Of a stretch of DNA of 64,000 nucleotides, positions 18,301-25,455 are shown one piece after another; the stretch's first letter is position 1; every line of letters starts with the position of its first letter. Under the pieces are notes generated by a model, which searched no databases, was not told where the DNA came from, and worked only from the letters and a program-made list of their open reading frames with translations. The translations under genes and the position numbers were made by a program. The DNA is from Cellulosimicrobium sp. CUA-896 (lineage in GTDB: Bacteria; Actinomycetota; Actinomycetes; Actinomycetales; Cellulomonadaceae). Where the stretch lies: positions 40,873 through 104,872 of the forward strand of contig NZ_MKKH01000002.1 in the NCBI RefSeq assembly GCF_001942335.1, in the 5' to 3' direction.

Positions 18301-18624
18301 CTGCTGGCTCGCCGCGTCCATGTCCGTGCCGTAGTCCAGCTCGACGGTCGTCACGGACAGGCTCGTCGACGCGGTCGAGCTGATGTCGGCGACGCCGTCG
18401 ACGGCCTGGACGGCCGCCTCGACCGGCTCGGTCACCTGGTCCTCGACGATGTCCGGCGCGGAGCCGGGGTAGACGGCGACGACCGCCGCCGCGGGGATCT
18501 GGAGCGAGGGGATGAGCTCCTGCTTGAGCGAGCCGAGGCTGAGCACCCCGAAGACGGCCGCGGCGACCGCGATCAGGGCGACGACGGCGCGGTTCGCGAG
18601 CGACGTCCGGGCGAGGTGGAGCAC
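15353..18624 (-). CDS. RND family efflux permease (HAE1/SwrC-like; one frame slip)
   Basis: About 1090 residues. Start GTG at 18624 (reads LHLARTSLANRAVVALIAVA) after CCTGGAGGCCTC. Features are those of a monomeric-gene RND pump: first membrane helix, periplasmic porter region including PAAAVVAVYPGSAPDIVEDQ, helix block with LTLGAMTVAIGRVVDDSIVV (the TM4 Asp pair used for proton relay), and a duplicated second half with IGMLMLVGIVVSNAIVLIDL. The C-terminus is charged and Thr/Asp-rich. A slip near 18125, in an Asp/Ala-rich insert, breaks the frame. No membrane fusion protein is adjacent, which is usual for Gram-positive SwrC-type exporters. Divergent from a MarR gene, which likely represses it. 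Exported substrate is unknown. Confidence 0.9.
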
Positions 18625-18672
18625 GAGGCCTCCAGGGCGAGCGGGGGTGGGCCACGACGTCGTCGTCGATGT

Positions 18673-18714
18673 TTAGCCTAACGCTAAGCATCCCGGACGG
18701 GTTCCGGCTAGGGT
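18673..18714. promoter_or_regulatory. MarR operator and leaderless promoter between RND and marR
   Basis: The AT-rich palindrome TTAGC-CTAAC-GCTAA (18673-18687) lies between the divergent RND (start 18624) and MarR (start 18721) genes and fits a MarR-family operator. TAGGGT (18709-18714) ends 6 nt before the MarR GTG, so that transcript is probably leaderless. Binding at the palindrome could block both directions. Confidence 0.65.
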
Positions 18715-18720
18715 CGAGGC

Positions 18721-19260
18721 GTGGATGGCGGGACGCCGCGGCGGGGCGAGCGGGACGAGCGCGAACGGGACGAGCGCGAGCGGCTCGCGGCGGGCATCGA
18801 CGGTGCCGGCCGGGCGCTCGGCGAGCTGTTCCTCGCGCAGCGTCTCGAGCCGTTCCTCAGCACCCGCCTCACCGTGGTCCAGCTGCGCGCGCTCGCCGTG
18901 CTGCAGGTCGACGGGCCGAGCGGGGCGCACCACCTCGCGGACGTGCTCGGGGTGTCGGCGGCGACGGTCTCCGGCATCGTGGACCGGCTCGTCGCGGCGG
19001 GCATGGTGGAGCGCCGGCCCGACCCGCAGGACCGCCGCGTGCGCCTCGTCGCGACGACGCGGCGCGGCGCCGACGCCGTGCGGGAGCTCGCGGCGCGCGA
19101 GGAGCCGACGCAGCACCTCCTCGAGCGGCTCGACCTCGAGGACCTGCGTGCGCTCGCGCGAGGCGTGGACGCGCTGCTCGCCGCCGCGCACGACGAGCTG
19201 CGGGACGAGCCGGACGGCCGGGACGGTGGGGGCGACGAGGACGTCCCGGACCTCGCCTGA
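18721..19260 (+). CDS. MarR family transcriptional regulator
   Basis: 179 residues, GTG start. The first 30 residues are highly charged (RGERDERERDERERL). The winged helix includes LRALAVLQVDGPSGAHHLAD, the recognition helix region GVSAATVSGIVDRLVAAGMV and the wing ERRPDPQDRRVRLVATTRRG, the DxRxxR pattern typical of MarR. An Asp/Gly-rich acidic tail follows. Divergent from the RND pump with a palindrome between them, so it is probably the pump's repressor; its effector would be a pump substrate. Confidence 0.92.
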   Translation: MDGGTPRRGERDERERDERERLAAGIDGAGRALGELFLAQRLEPFLSTRLTVVQLRALAVLQVDGPSGAHHLADVLGVSAATVSGIVDRLVAAGMVERRPDPQDRRVRLVATTRRGADAVRELAAREEPTQHLLERLDLEDLRALARGVDALLAAAHDELRDEPDGRDGGGDEDVPDLA

Positions 19261-19267
19261 GCCCTCC

Positions 19268-20501
19268 TCAGACCTCGCCGAGCGCCTCGTCGGGCGAGCC
19301 CTCCACCGCGCGGGCGCGCCGGTCCCACCGCGACCACAGCACGCGCTCGCCGATCTCGCCCGCCATGCGGTGGGCGGTGGCGAGGAACACGACCACCCCG
19401 AGGACGAGCACGCCGGCGCCGACCCAGAACGGCGCGGTGGGCGAGACCGGGTGGAGCAGGCCGGCGATCACCGGCGCCGGCGCGGCGAAGCCCCAGCGCA
19501 CGAGGTTGAACGCCCCGGTGGTCACGCGCCGGTCGGGGTCGCCGAGCGCGAGGGACAGGTCGGTGAGGTTGGCGTTCGCGACACCCATGCATACGCCCGA
19601 CAGCACCACCACGACGACGGACCCGACGGTGCCGAGGTCGAGCGCGAGCAGGACCAGCGCCACGAGCACGCCCAGGACGGCGAGGCCGAGCGTCTGCACC
19701 GCACCCACGCGGTGCGCGAGCCGGTGCCCCACGACGAGGATGCCCACCGCGAGCCCGACCCCCCAGGCCGTGAAGACGAGGCCCAGCGGGACGACGGCGA
19801 GACCGAGGAACACGGGCGTGTAGCCGAGCACGACGAAGAAGCAGAAGTTGTACGCCGCGGTGACGGCCGCGAGCGCGAGGAACCCGGGCCTGCGGAACAG
19901 CCGGAACACCTGGCCCACGCGCAGCGTCGCCGGCCTCGCTGCCGGGTCCTTCAGGCGCGTGGCCGACACGAGCAGCGCGACGAGCATGAGGACGCCGCAC
20001 GCGAGGAAGGGCACCCGCCAGGAGATCCCGCCGAGCAGCCCGCCGAGCAGCGGGCCGACGGCGAAGCCCAGGCCGACGCAGGTCTCGAAGAGCCCGACGA
20101 CCCACTCGCGGTCGCGCGCGAGCGAGACGAGCAGGACCATCGCCGTCGCGAAGAACATGGCGTTGCCCAGGCCCCACAGGCCGCGGAGCGCGGCGAGCTG
20201 GCCGATCGTGCTGCTCAGGGCGGCGAACCCGGCCGCGACCGCGACGAGCGAGACGCCGGCGACGAGGATCTTCTTGTAGCCGAACCGGCCCGTGGCCATG
20301 ACGGCGGGGATCATGCCGAGGGCCATGACGGCGATGTACGCGGTGAACAACAGCTCGATCTGCCATGTCGACGCCCCGATCTCCTCGCCGATGACGGGCA
20401 GGATCGGGTCGACGACGGCGATGCCCGCGATCGCGAAGAACGCCGTCAGCGCGGTGGCGTAGATCGCGGTCCGGTTCGGTTCGTCGCGCGCGGCAGCCAC
20501 T
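19268..20501 (-). CDS. MFS transporter
   Basis: 411 residues. The start is GTG at 20501 (AAARDEPNRTAIYATALTAF) because AGGAGG lies 5 nt upstream; the longer upstream frame has no conserved sequence. Twelve membrane helices are predicted. Motif A between TM2 and TM3 appears as MATGRFGYKKILVAGVSLVA, and helix 1 with FFAIAGIAVVDPILPVIGEE resembles drug:H+ antiporters of the DHA1 type. Divergent from a MarR gene with a palindrome in between, which suggests a drug-inducible exporter. Convergent with the MarR of the RND pair, 7 bp apart. Confidence 0.9.
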
Positions 20502-20569
20502 CGTCCTCCTGCGGTCGGGATCGTCGTACGGGGCGCGCGTCGAGCCTGGGGCACGGTGTCGCACCGCAG

Positions 20570-20606
20570 TTGCCTGCATCTACCAGACAACTCGCTGTAC
20601 GATACA
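20570..20606. promoter_or_regulatory. MarR operator and leaderless promoter between MFS and marR
   Basis: Near-palindrome TTGCCTG-CATCTAC-CAGACAA (20570-20590, one mismatch between the 7-bp arms) is followed by TGTA-CGA-TACA (20596-20606). The -10 box TACGAT (20598-20603) lies in the second palindrome and ends 6 nt before the MarR ATG at 20610, indicating a leaderless transcript. The first palindrome also covers the region upstream of the divergent MFS gene. Confidence 0.65.
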
Positions 20607-20609
20607 CCC

Positions 20610-21110
20610 ATGTCCGTTGCCCGGGGAAACGATCGTCCGCGCGTCGCCGAGGACGCTGTGGCGACCGTCGAGCTGGAGGTGGCCCACCTCCTGCGCCGGG
20701 CGGAGCGCACGCGCACCACCGGGGAGCGCGGGGATCCGCGCCCGGACGGCTCGCTCGACCGGTCCGGCTACCTGCTGCTGCAGGCCCTGCGCATCCACGG
20801 GCCGCAGCACGTCACCGCCCTCGCGGAGCGCCTCGGCCTGGACGGGTCGACGGTCACGCGACAGGTCGTGGCGCTCGAGCGCGCGGGGCACGTGACCCGT
20901 GCGCGCGACCCGCTCGACGGCCGGGCCGTCGTCGTCGAGCCGACGAGCGCGGGCCTCGACCAGCTCGACCGCCACCGCACGGCTCGGTCGGCCGTGTACG
21001 CCGACGTCCTCGACGGGTGGTCACCGCTCGACCGCGCCCTGCTCGCGGAGCTGCTCGCGCGGCTCAACGACGACCTGGACGACTACCGCCGGCGCCGCGA
21101 CGCCGACTGA
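20610..21110 (+). CDS. MarR family transcriptional regulator
   Basis: 166 residues, ATG 6 nt after a TACGAT box. The winged helix domain shows GYLLLQALRIHGPQHVTALA, recognition region LGLDGSTVTRQVVALERAGH and the wing ARDPLDGRAVVVEPTSAG. The C-terminal helix is acidic and Arg-rich (DDLDDYRRRRDAD), as in dimerising MarR proteins. It is divergent from the MFS exporter and probably represses it. Followed after 14 bp by the convergent DUF2236 gene. Confidence 0.92.
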   Translation: MSVARGNDRPRVAEDAVATVELEVAHLLRRAERTRTTGERGDPRPDGSLDRSGYLLLQALRIHGPQHVTALAERLGLDGSTVTRQVVALERAGHVTRARDPLDGRAVVVEPTSAGLDQLDRHRTARSAVYADVLDGWSPLDRALLAELLARLNDDLDDYRRRRDAD

Positions 21111-21124
21111 GGCCGGGGCGCGTC

Positions 21125-21970
21125 TCAGGGCGCGGGCGGCAGGGCCCACCGGATGAGGCGGGTGACGAGCGCTCCTGCGGGCGCGGCCAGCGACCGGGGC
21201 ACACGCACGTCGGGCATGCCCGCACGGGCCCAGTCCGGCAGGGACGCGAGCGCGGCGGCGGCGAGCCCCGCGTACACGGGCCGGACCGCGCGCGGCAGCG
21301 GGGGCTCGACGAGGAGGAAGCGGGCGGCGTCGCGCGCGGCATCGGTCAGCGCGAGGTCCGGCCGCGCGGCCTCGACCGCGGCATCGAGCTCGGCGCCCGT
21401 GCGCGGCACGTGCTCGACCCCCAGGCGCTGCCCGACCACGGCCGCCTGCGCGACGTAGTCGTCGCACCCGCGGGGGTCCAACGGGCGCCGCCCGTACAGC
21501 TGGTGCGCGACGAGGAAGCTCTGGGTCTCGGCGACGTGCACCCAGCGCAGGAGCCGCGGGTCCGCGGCCGCGTACGGGCGTCCGTCCGGGGCCGTCCCGC
21601 GGACCCGGTCGTGGACGGCGCGCACCGCGTCGACCGCGCGCTGCGCGTCGTCGGACGTCGCGAACGTCGTCGTCGCGATGAACGTCGAGGTCCGCTGCAG
21701 CCTCCCCCACGGGTCGCCGCGGTATCCCGAGTGGGCGGCGACGCCGGCCATCGCGAGCGGGTGCCAGCTCTGCAGGAGCAGGGCGCGCAGACCGCCCACG
21801 AACATCGACGCGTCGCCGTGGACGCGCTGGATCGGCGAGCCGGGCGCGAACCAGCGCGGCCCGGGGGTCTCGTGGATGCGCGCCCGCGTCGCGGTCGCGT
21901 CCGGACCGGCGACGCGCGCGAAGATCGCCGCGCCCGCCGACGTCCGAGCTCGCTCCAGCACCGGGACCAT
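21125..21970 (-). CDS. DUF2236 / MpaB-like oxygenase family protein
   Basis: 281 residues with the DUF2236 (rubber oxygenase / MpaB-like) signature: SPIQRVHGDASMFVGGLRAL, LLLQSWHPLAMAGVAAHSGY, DPWGRLQRTSTFIATTTFAT and LLRWVHVAETQSFLVAHQLY. The histidines in WHPLAMAGVAAHS and RWVHVAET are candidate haem ligands by analogy with latex-clearing protein. Cytoplasmic; no signal peptide. Function in most members is unknown, and oxygenase activity is inferred. The start is ATG at 21970 (MVPVLERARTSAGAAIFARV). Divergent from the ArsR-like gene at 22079. Confidence 0.82.
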   Translation of the reverse strand: MVPVLERARTSAGAAIFARVAGPDATATRARIHETPGPRWFAPGSPIQRVHGDASMFVGGLRALLLQSWHPLAMAGVAAHSGYRGDPWGRLQRTSTFIATTTFATSDDAQRAVDAVRAVHDRVRGTAPDGRPYAAADPRLLRWVHVAETQSFLVAHQLYGRRPLDPRGCDDYVAQAAVVGQRLGVEHVPRTGAELDAAVEAARPDLALTDAARDAARFLLVEPPLPRAVRPVYAGLAAAALASLPDWARAGMPDVRVPRSLAAPAGALVTRLIRWALPPAP

Positions 21971-22030
21971 GACCCGATCATCACACCCGTCACGCCCGGC
22001 CACCGGACGGCGATGTGCAGAGAAGTCGCT

Positions 22031-22071
22031 GCAAAGAAACTCTTGCAAAGCTACCTTTGCGACTTTAGAGT
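22031..22071 (+). promoter_or_regulatory. Autoregulated leaderless promoter of the ArsR-like gene
   Basis: TTGCAA (22044-22049), 16-bp spacer, TAGAGT (22066-22071), then 7 nt to the ATG at 22079. The spacer holds a perfect inverted repeat, GCAAAG-CTAC-CTTTGC (22045-22060), and a third GCAAAG half-site lies upstream at 22031-22036. A repressor bound here would cover the -35 and spacer. Confidence 0.7.
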
Positions 22072-22078
22072 CGACGCC

Positions 22079-22705
22079 ATGAGCACCGAGGACACCCCCA
22101 CCCCTGCCGCGGAAGGCCCCGCCTCGTCCGCGGAGCGCGTGCTCGGGCCCGAGCAGCTCAAGGCGCTCGCGCACCCCCTGCGGATCCAGATCCTCGACCT
22201 CCTGTCCTCACACGGGGCGCTCACCGCGAGCGGGATCGCAGACCTCGTGGGCGAGTCGAGCGGGTCGACGAGCTACCACCTCCGCCAGCTCGCGCGGCAC
22301 GGCTTCGTCCAGGAGGTCCCCGGTCGCGGCACAGCACGCGAGAGGTGGTGGGAACGGCGTCCCGGCGGCTTCACCGTGGAGATGCCGGGGGATCCCGGCG
22401 ACGTCGCCGCGACAACCACGACAGCGATGGTCAACCGCGAGTTCGAGAGCGCGCGTGCACGCAAGATCCAGGCCCTCCTCGAGCGCGGGCACGAGCTCGA
22501 CCACCGCTGGCGCGACGCCTCTCGCCTGCAGACGGTCAGTCTCTGGCTGACCGCCGACCAGGCGAGCGAGGTCCTCGCCGCCTGGGACCGCTTCTCCGAG
22601 ATCCTCGACCGCTACAAGGACCAGGACGACGCTCCCGGCGCCCGGCCCGTGCAGCTCCACTTCAACCTGTTCCCCCTCGTCGACGGCACGGAGAACCCCT
22701 CATGA
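22079..22705 (+). CDS. ArsR-like helix-turn-helix regulator
   Basis: 208 residues. The N-terminal winged helix is ArsR-like: LGPEQLKALAHPLRIQILDL, then LTASGIADLVGESSGSTSYH with LRQLARHGFVQEVPGRGTAR as the wing. No CxC metal motif is seen in the expected helix, so metal sensing is unlikely. The C-terminal half (about 95-208) is a helical domain like those in regulators of MFS transporter genes, including TVSLWLTADQASEVLAAWDR and PVQLHFNLFPLVDGTENPS. The upstream palindrome suggests autorepression. The stop overlaps the ATG of a tiny downstream gene (ATGA), so both are co-translated. Confidence 0.9.
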   Translation: MSTEDTPTPAAEGPASSAERVLGPEQLKALAHPLRIQILDLLSSHGALTASGIADLVGESSGSTSYHLRQLARHGFVQEVPGRGTARERWWERRPGGFTVEMPGDPGDVAATTTTAMVNREFESARARKIQALLERGHELDHRWRDASRLQTVSLWLTADQASEVLAAWDRFSEILDRYKDQDDAPGARPVQLHFNLFPLVDGTENPS

Positions 22706-22943
22706 GCGCGTACTCCCCCACCCTGCCCCGCACCGCCGAGCTGCGGGGCCTCGACCGGCACCTCGTCCGGCTCGGCTCCGCGCTCACCGCGCTCGGCCGG
22801 CGCCGCGCGGAAACGCGCAGCCGAGCCCTCGCGGCGGCGAGCGACCGCGCCGCGGCCCGGCCCGCGGTGGCCGCGTCCGGGCGCGGCACCTCGAGCGGCT
22901 GCGCGACAACGCCGCGCAGGTGCACCCCCTGCTCCTGCGCTGA
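22702..22943 (+). CDS. Small basic protein co-translated with the ArsR-like regulator (one frame slip)
   Basis: About 81 residues, ATG overlapping the regulator stop codon. It reads MSAYSPTLPRTAELRGLDRH then a long amphipathic helix including LGSALTALGRRRAETRSRAL and, after a slip near 22878, RHLERLRDNAAQVHPLLLR before TGA at 22941. Rich in Arg and Ala, with no cysteine, membrane segment or signal peptide. I do not recognise the family. Small coiled-coil-like partners directly behind ArsR-like genes occur in other actinobacteria, but their role is not known to me. The corrected end is inferred. Confidence 0.6.
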
Positions 22944-22990
22944 TCCCGCGCTGCGCGCGGGCACGTACCGACGCCGCGCGACGCGCCGCG

Positions 22991-23344
22991 TCAGGCGGCC
23001 AGCACCACCGCACCGCGCGACGTCGCCGCACCGCGCCGCGCCGGCGACGGTCCGGACAGCGCGTACACGCCGGCCGCGGGGCGCAGCTCCTCGCCCGTGC
23101 GCGCGACGAGGTCGAGGAGCCGGATCCCGAGCGCCGCGCAGACCGCGGCGAGCACCTCGGACGACGCCTCCTTCCGCCCACGCTCGACCTCCGAGAGGTA
23201 GGCCGTCGACACACGGGCCGCGGCGGCGACGTCGGCCAGGGTCCGCCCCTGGGAGGCGCGCGCTCGGCGGAGGATGCCGCCGATCACGTGGCGCAGCAGC
23301 GGTTCGGGCCGCTCGCGGGCCGCCGTGGTCCGTCGCTCGTCCAT
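22991..23344 (-). CDS. XRE family regulator, ClgR-like
   Basis: 117 residues from ATG at 23344 (an upstream GTG at 23377 is possible). One Cro/cI-type HTH dominates: [20 protein letters not shown], then [20 protein letters not shown] and [20 protein letters not shown]. The stretch [17 protein letters not shown] closely resembles ClgR, the actinobacterial activator of clp protease genes. The C-terminal tail is short and Ala/Arg-rich. It may be ClgR itself or a paralogue; the classic recA-side context of clgR is not seen here. It stands alone between the ArsR pair and tenA. Confidence 0.8.
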   Translation of the reverse strand: MDERRTTAARERPEPLLRHVIGGILRRARASQGRTLADVAAAARVSTAYLSEVERGRKEASSEVLAAVCAALGIRLLDLVARTGEELRPAAGVYALSGPSPARRGAATSRGAVVLAA

Positions 23345-23472
23345 CGCCGCTCCCGTCCGCGCGTCGCCCGTCGACACGTGCGCCTCACGCTACTCCCGCC
23401 CCGGACCGCGAGGGCCGGGGCGGGAGCGGTGATCTGCTGACGGCGTAACGCCGCTCGTGGCCGCGCCCGGCC

Positions 23473-24264
23473 TCACCAGGTCTCGAGCGTGTGCGCCATC
23501 TGCCAGAAGCGGATCTCGTGGCGGCAGCTCAGCTCGAAGGCGAGCTCCATGCGGCGCCGCTCCGACGCGCCGGCGTCCGCGGCCAGCGCGTCGAGCCGCG
23601 CACGCTGGTCCGTGAGGACGGTCCCCGTGGCCTCGTCGGCGTAGAACTCCCACCAGCCGGCCAACGGGTGCTCGGGCGCGATCGCGCCGTCCGTCGTGGC
23701 CCGCTCGCCGAGCCAGAACCGGCGCGCCGACCAGATGTACGTCCACGGGCACGGCAGCAGCGAGGCGAGCAGGACGCCGAGCGAGTCCCGACCCGCCGCG
23801 AGCATGTGGTCGACGTACGCCTGGGCGCTCGGCGCGAGCCGGTTCGTCTGGGCCTCGGCGTACGAGACGCCGAGGAAGTCGCACATCGCGTGGTGGGCGT
23901 GGGACTCGTCGTCGAGCAGGAAGGCCGCCTTGTCGTGGAACCACGCCGCCCACGTGCGGTCGGGGGCGAGCGTCATGCCCAGGCCGTAGCAGCGCAGGTA
24001 CGCCGTGAGGTACTGGTGGTCCTGACCGACGTAGCGCCGCACCGCCGCGGGCGCGACGGAGCCGTCGCGCAGGCCCGCGAGGAACGGGTGGTCGTAGAAC
24101 TCGTCGAACAGGTGCGCGTACCGGCGGCCCAGCTCGGCGCTGAAGCCGGTCTCGTCGTCCGCGACGAGGACCCTCGGGTCCTCGCCCGGCGCAGTGCCCG
24201 TCGATGTGCCCGTCGATGTGCCCGTCGGTGCAGGGTTCAGGGTGATGGCAGCAGGCGTCGTCAT
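23473..24264 (-). CDS. tenA: TenA family thiaminase II / aminopyrimidine aminohydrolase
   Basis: 263 residues. After a Thr/Gly-rich N-terminal extension (TGTSTGTSTGTAP), the all-helical TenA fold begins with FSAELGRRYAHLFDEFYDHP and VRRYVGQDHQYLTAYLRCYG. The catalytic cysteine lies in ASLLPCPWTYIWSARRFWLG, matching the LPCxW motif of TenA, and the catalytic glutamate in LSCRHEIRFWQMAHTLETW. It hydrolyses aminopyrimidine to salvage the thiamin pyrimidine moiety (HMP). The start is ATG at 24264 directly after a TPP riboswitch whose 3' part contains the ribosome binding site, so expression should fall when TPP is abundant. No other thiamin gene is adjacent. Confidence 0.92.
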   Translation of the reverse strand: MTTPAAITLNPAPTGTSTGTSTGTAPGEDPRVLVADDETGFSAELGRRYAHLFDEFYDHPFLAGLRDGSVAPAAVRRYVGQDHQYLTAYLRCYGLGMTLAPDRTWAAWFHDKAAFLLDDESHAHHAMCDFLGVSYAEAQTNRLAPSAQAYVDHMLAAGRDSLGVLLASLLPCPWTYIWSARRFWLGERATTDGAIAPEHPLAGWWEFYADEATGTVLTDQRARLDALAADAGASERRRMELAFELSCRHEIRFWQMAHTLETW

Positions 24265-24266
24265 GC

Positions 24267-24382
24267 CCACGTTCCTCCGCTCGTGCTAGCGAGATCAGGT
24301 TCGACGGGTCCGGGCGGCCGTACCGCCCGTCTCAGTCCCTCGGCCCGGCGACGCAGGTCACCGGACGGGACACCCCGCGTGG
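24267..24382 (-). ncRNA. TPP riboswitch (thi box)
   Basis: Read on the minus strand, the leader contains the conserved thi-box blocks in order: CGGGGTG near the 5' end, GGGACTGAGACGGG, a variable P3-like hairpin, ACCCGTCGAACCTGATCTCG, CTAGCACGAGCGGAGGAA at the 3' end. The P1 stem is CCACG (24382-24378) with CGTGG (24271-24267). The GGAGG ribosome binding site (24278-24274) sits inside the aptamer's 3' part just before P1 closes, and the tenA ATG follows P1 by 2 nt. TPP binding would therefore hide the ribosome binding site, a translational OFF switch. No separate expression platform is needed. Confidence 0.93.
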
Positions 24383-24484
24383 TTCGTCCGCACCCTAGCA
24401 GGACGGCGCGCACGTCCGGCGCCGGGGGCGCACCATGGGACGGACGGCGCCGTCGGCACCGCCACGGACCTGCGAGGAGGCGCG

Positions 24485-24880
24485 ATGTTCCGCAGCCTGT
24501 TCCCGATCATCACGGTGTCCGACGTCGAGCGGTCGCTCGGCTTCTACCGCGACCTGCTCCGCGGGACCGTCGAGTACGCGTTCCCCGACGACGGCCCGCC
24601 CGTGTACGTCAGCGTGCACGTGGGCACCTCGCCGCTCGGCATCGGGCTCGACGCCGGGGCGACCTTCGACGGCAGCACGACGCTGTGGGTCTACGTCGAC
24701 GACTGCGACCGCGCCGTCGAGCACCTCGCGGCCGCCGGGGTGACCGTCGTCGAGCCCCCCACGGACCAGCCCTGGGGAGAGCGCGTCGCGCGGGTGCGCG
24801 ACCCGGACGGCCATCTCGTGGTCCTCGGGCAGGAGGCCGCTCCGGACCCGGAGCCCGAGGGCCCGACGGGGCTGTCGTGA
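24485..24880 (+). CDS. VOC (glyoxalase/bleomycin-resistance) family protein
   Basis: 131 residues, ATG preceded by GCGAGGAGGCGCG. A vicinal-oxygen-chelate fold with paired beta-alpha-beta-beta-beta modules: LFPIITVSDVERSLGFYRDL at the N-terminus, and WVYVDDCDRAVEHLAAAGVT and VRDPDGHLVVLGQE in the second half. The terminal D-P-D-G-x-x-x-x-L is the usual metal/ligand edge. The substrate cannot be told; members include glyoxalases, dioxygenases and antibiotic-binding proteins. The next gene starts within its stop codon (GTGA), so they are co-translated. Confidence 0.88.
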   Translation: MFRSLFPIITVSDVERSLGFYRDLLRGTVEYAFPDDGPPVYVSVHVGTSPLGIGLDAGATFDGSTTLWVYVDDCDRAVEHLAAAGVTVVEPPTDQPWGERVARVRDPDGHLVVLGQEAAPDPEPEGPTGLS

Positions 24881-25239
24881 GCGGGCCGTCCACGCGCCCG
24901 GGAGGCGCGGCCACCGCGTCGCAGGGCCGGTCGTTGTTCGCCGAGCTCTCGGAGCCGTTCCTCGAACGTCCCGGCGTCACGGCCGGGACGATGTTCCACA
25001 GCCCGGGCCTGCGCACCGGCGGGAAGTTCTTCGCCTTCGTCGACACCGAGGACGGGCTGGTCGTCAAGGTGCCGCGGGACCGTGCGGTCGAGCTCGTGCG
25101 CGCCGGGACCGCGGACGTCGTCACGCTCGGCCGGCGGACGCTGCGCGAGTGGGTCACGCTCCCGTGCCCGGCCCCCGGGCCCGCGGACGCCTGGCGCGAC
25201 GCCCTCGAGGAGGCGTACGACTACGTCGCCTCGCTCTGA
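24877..25239 (+). CDS. TfoX N-terminal / YjbR-like small protein
   Basis: 120 residues, GTG overlapping the stop of the VOC gene. The conserved core is TfoX-N-like: GRSLFAELSEPFLERPGVTA, then a segment with KFFAFVDTEDGLVVKVPRDR and, near the C-terminus, LREWVTLPCPAPGPADAWRD. This fold occurs alone in many actinobacterial proteins of unknown role and need not be linked to competence. No signal peptide or membrane segment. It is followed 11 bp downstream by the 3' end of an oppositely oriented tRNA. Confidence 0.78.
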   Translation: MSGPSTRPGGAATASQGRSLFAELSEPFLERPGVTAGTMFHSPGLRTGGKFFAFVDTEDGLVVKVPRDRAVELVRAGTADVVTLGRRTLREWVTLPCPAPGPADAWRDALEEAYDYVASL

Positions 25240-25250
25240 CAGGGAGAGCG

Positions 25251-25324
25251 TGCCCCCACCGGGACTCGAACCCGGAACACGCCGGGTTTAAGCCGGCTGC
25301 CTCTGCCAGTTGGGCCATGGGGGC
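25251..25324 (-). tRNA. tRNA with anticodon UAA and short variable loop
   Basis: A full cloverleaf can be drawn on the minus strand. The acceptor is 7 bp (GCCCCCA with TGGGGGC), discriminator A. The anticodon arm is GCCGG-CTTAAAC-CCGGC, giving anticodon UAA. The T arm is CCGGG-TTCGAGT-CCCGG. The variable loop is only 5 nt (GTGTT). The D arm pairs GCC with GGC plus one more C-G across an unpaired A. The encoded 3' end lacks CCA. UAA would read the leucine codon UUA, but leucine tRNAs normally have a long class II variable arm, so the charged amino acid is uncertain. Transcribed toward the TfoX-like gene. Confidence 0.85.
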
Positions 25325-25388
25325 CGCCACGACCTTATCGCCGCCGGCGCGCGGTCCCGCCCGGACGCACCCCGAGACGCACATGACG

Positions 25389-25422
25389 CGAGGGGCGAGC
25401 CGACCGGTCGGCTCGCCCCTCG
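25389..25422. terminator. 34-bp perfect palindrome downstream of NDH-2
   Basis: CGAGGGGCGAGCCGACC (25389-25405) is followed directly by its reverse complement (25406-25422). As RNA it forms a long hairpin with a tight loop. It lies 34 bp beyond the stop codon of the minus-strand NDH-2 gene and just upstream of the tRNA, so termination is the likely role. Confidence 0.75.
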
Positions 25423-25455
25423 TCGTCGGGCCGGGACGTGAGGTCCCGGAGCGGC

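Noticed and set aside
22079..22943. Toxin-antitoxin module
   Set aside because: The first gene is an ArsR-like repressor with a full regulatory C-terminal domain, and the small protein has no toxin signature.
24877..25239. Competence regulator TfoX/Sxy
   Set aside because: Only the short N-terminal TfoX-like domain is present, as in many actinobacterial proteins without a competence link.
25154..25384. A 76-residue minus-strand ORF across the tRNA (MAQLAEAAGLNPACSGFE)
   Set aside because: The peptide is simply the translation of the tRNA sequence, a well-known annotation artefact.
25389..25422. Phage attachment site or integration scar next to the tRNA
   Set aside because: The 34-bp palindrome is outside the tRNA 3' end, no duplicated tRNA fragment or integrase is present, and its place after the NDH-2 stop fits a terminator.
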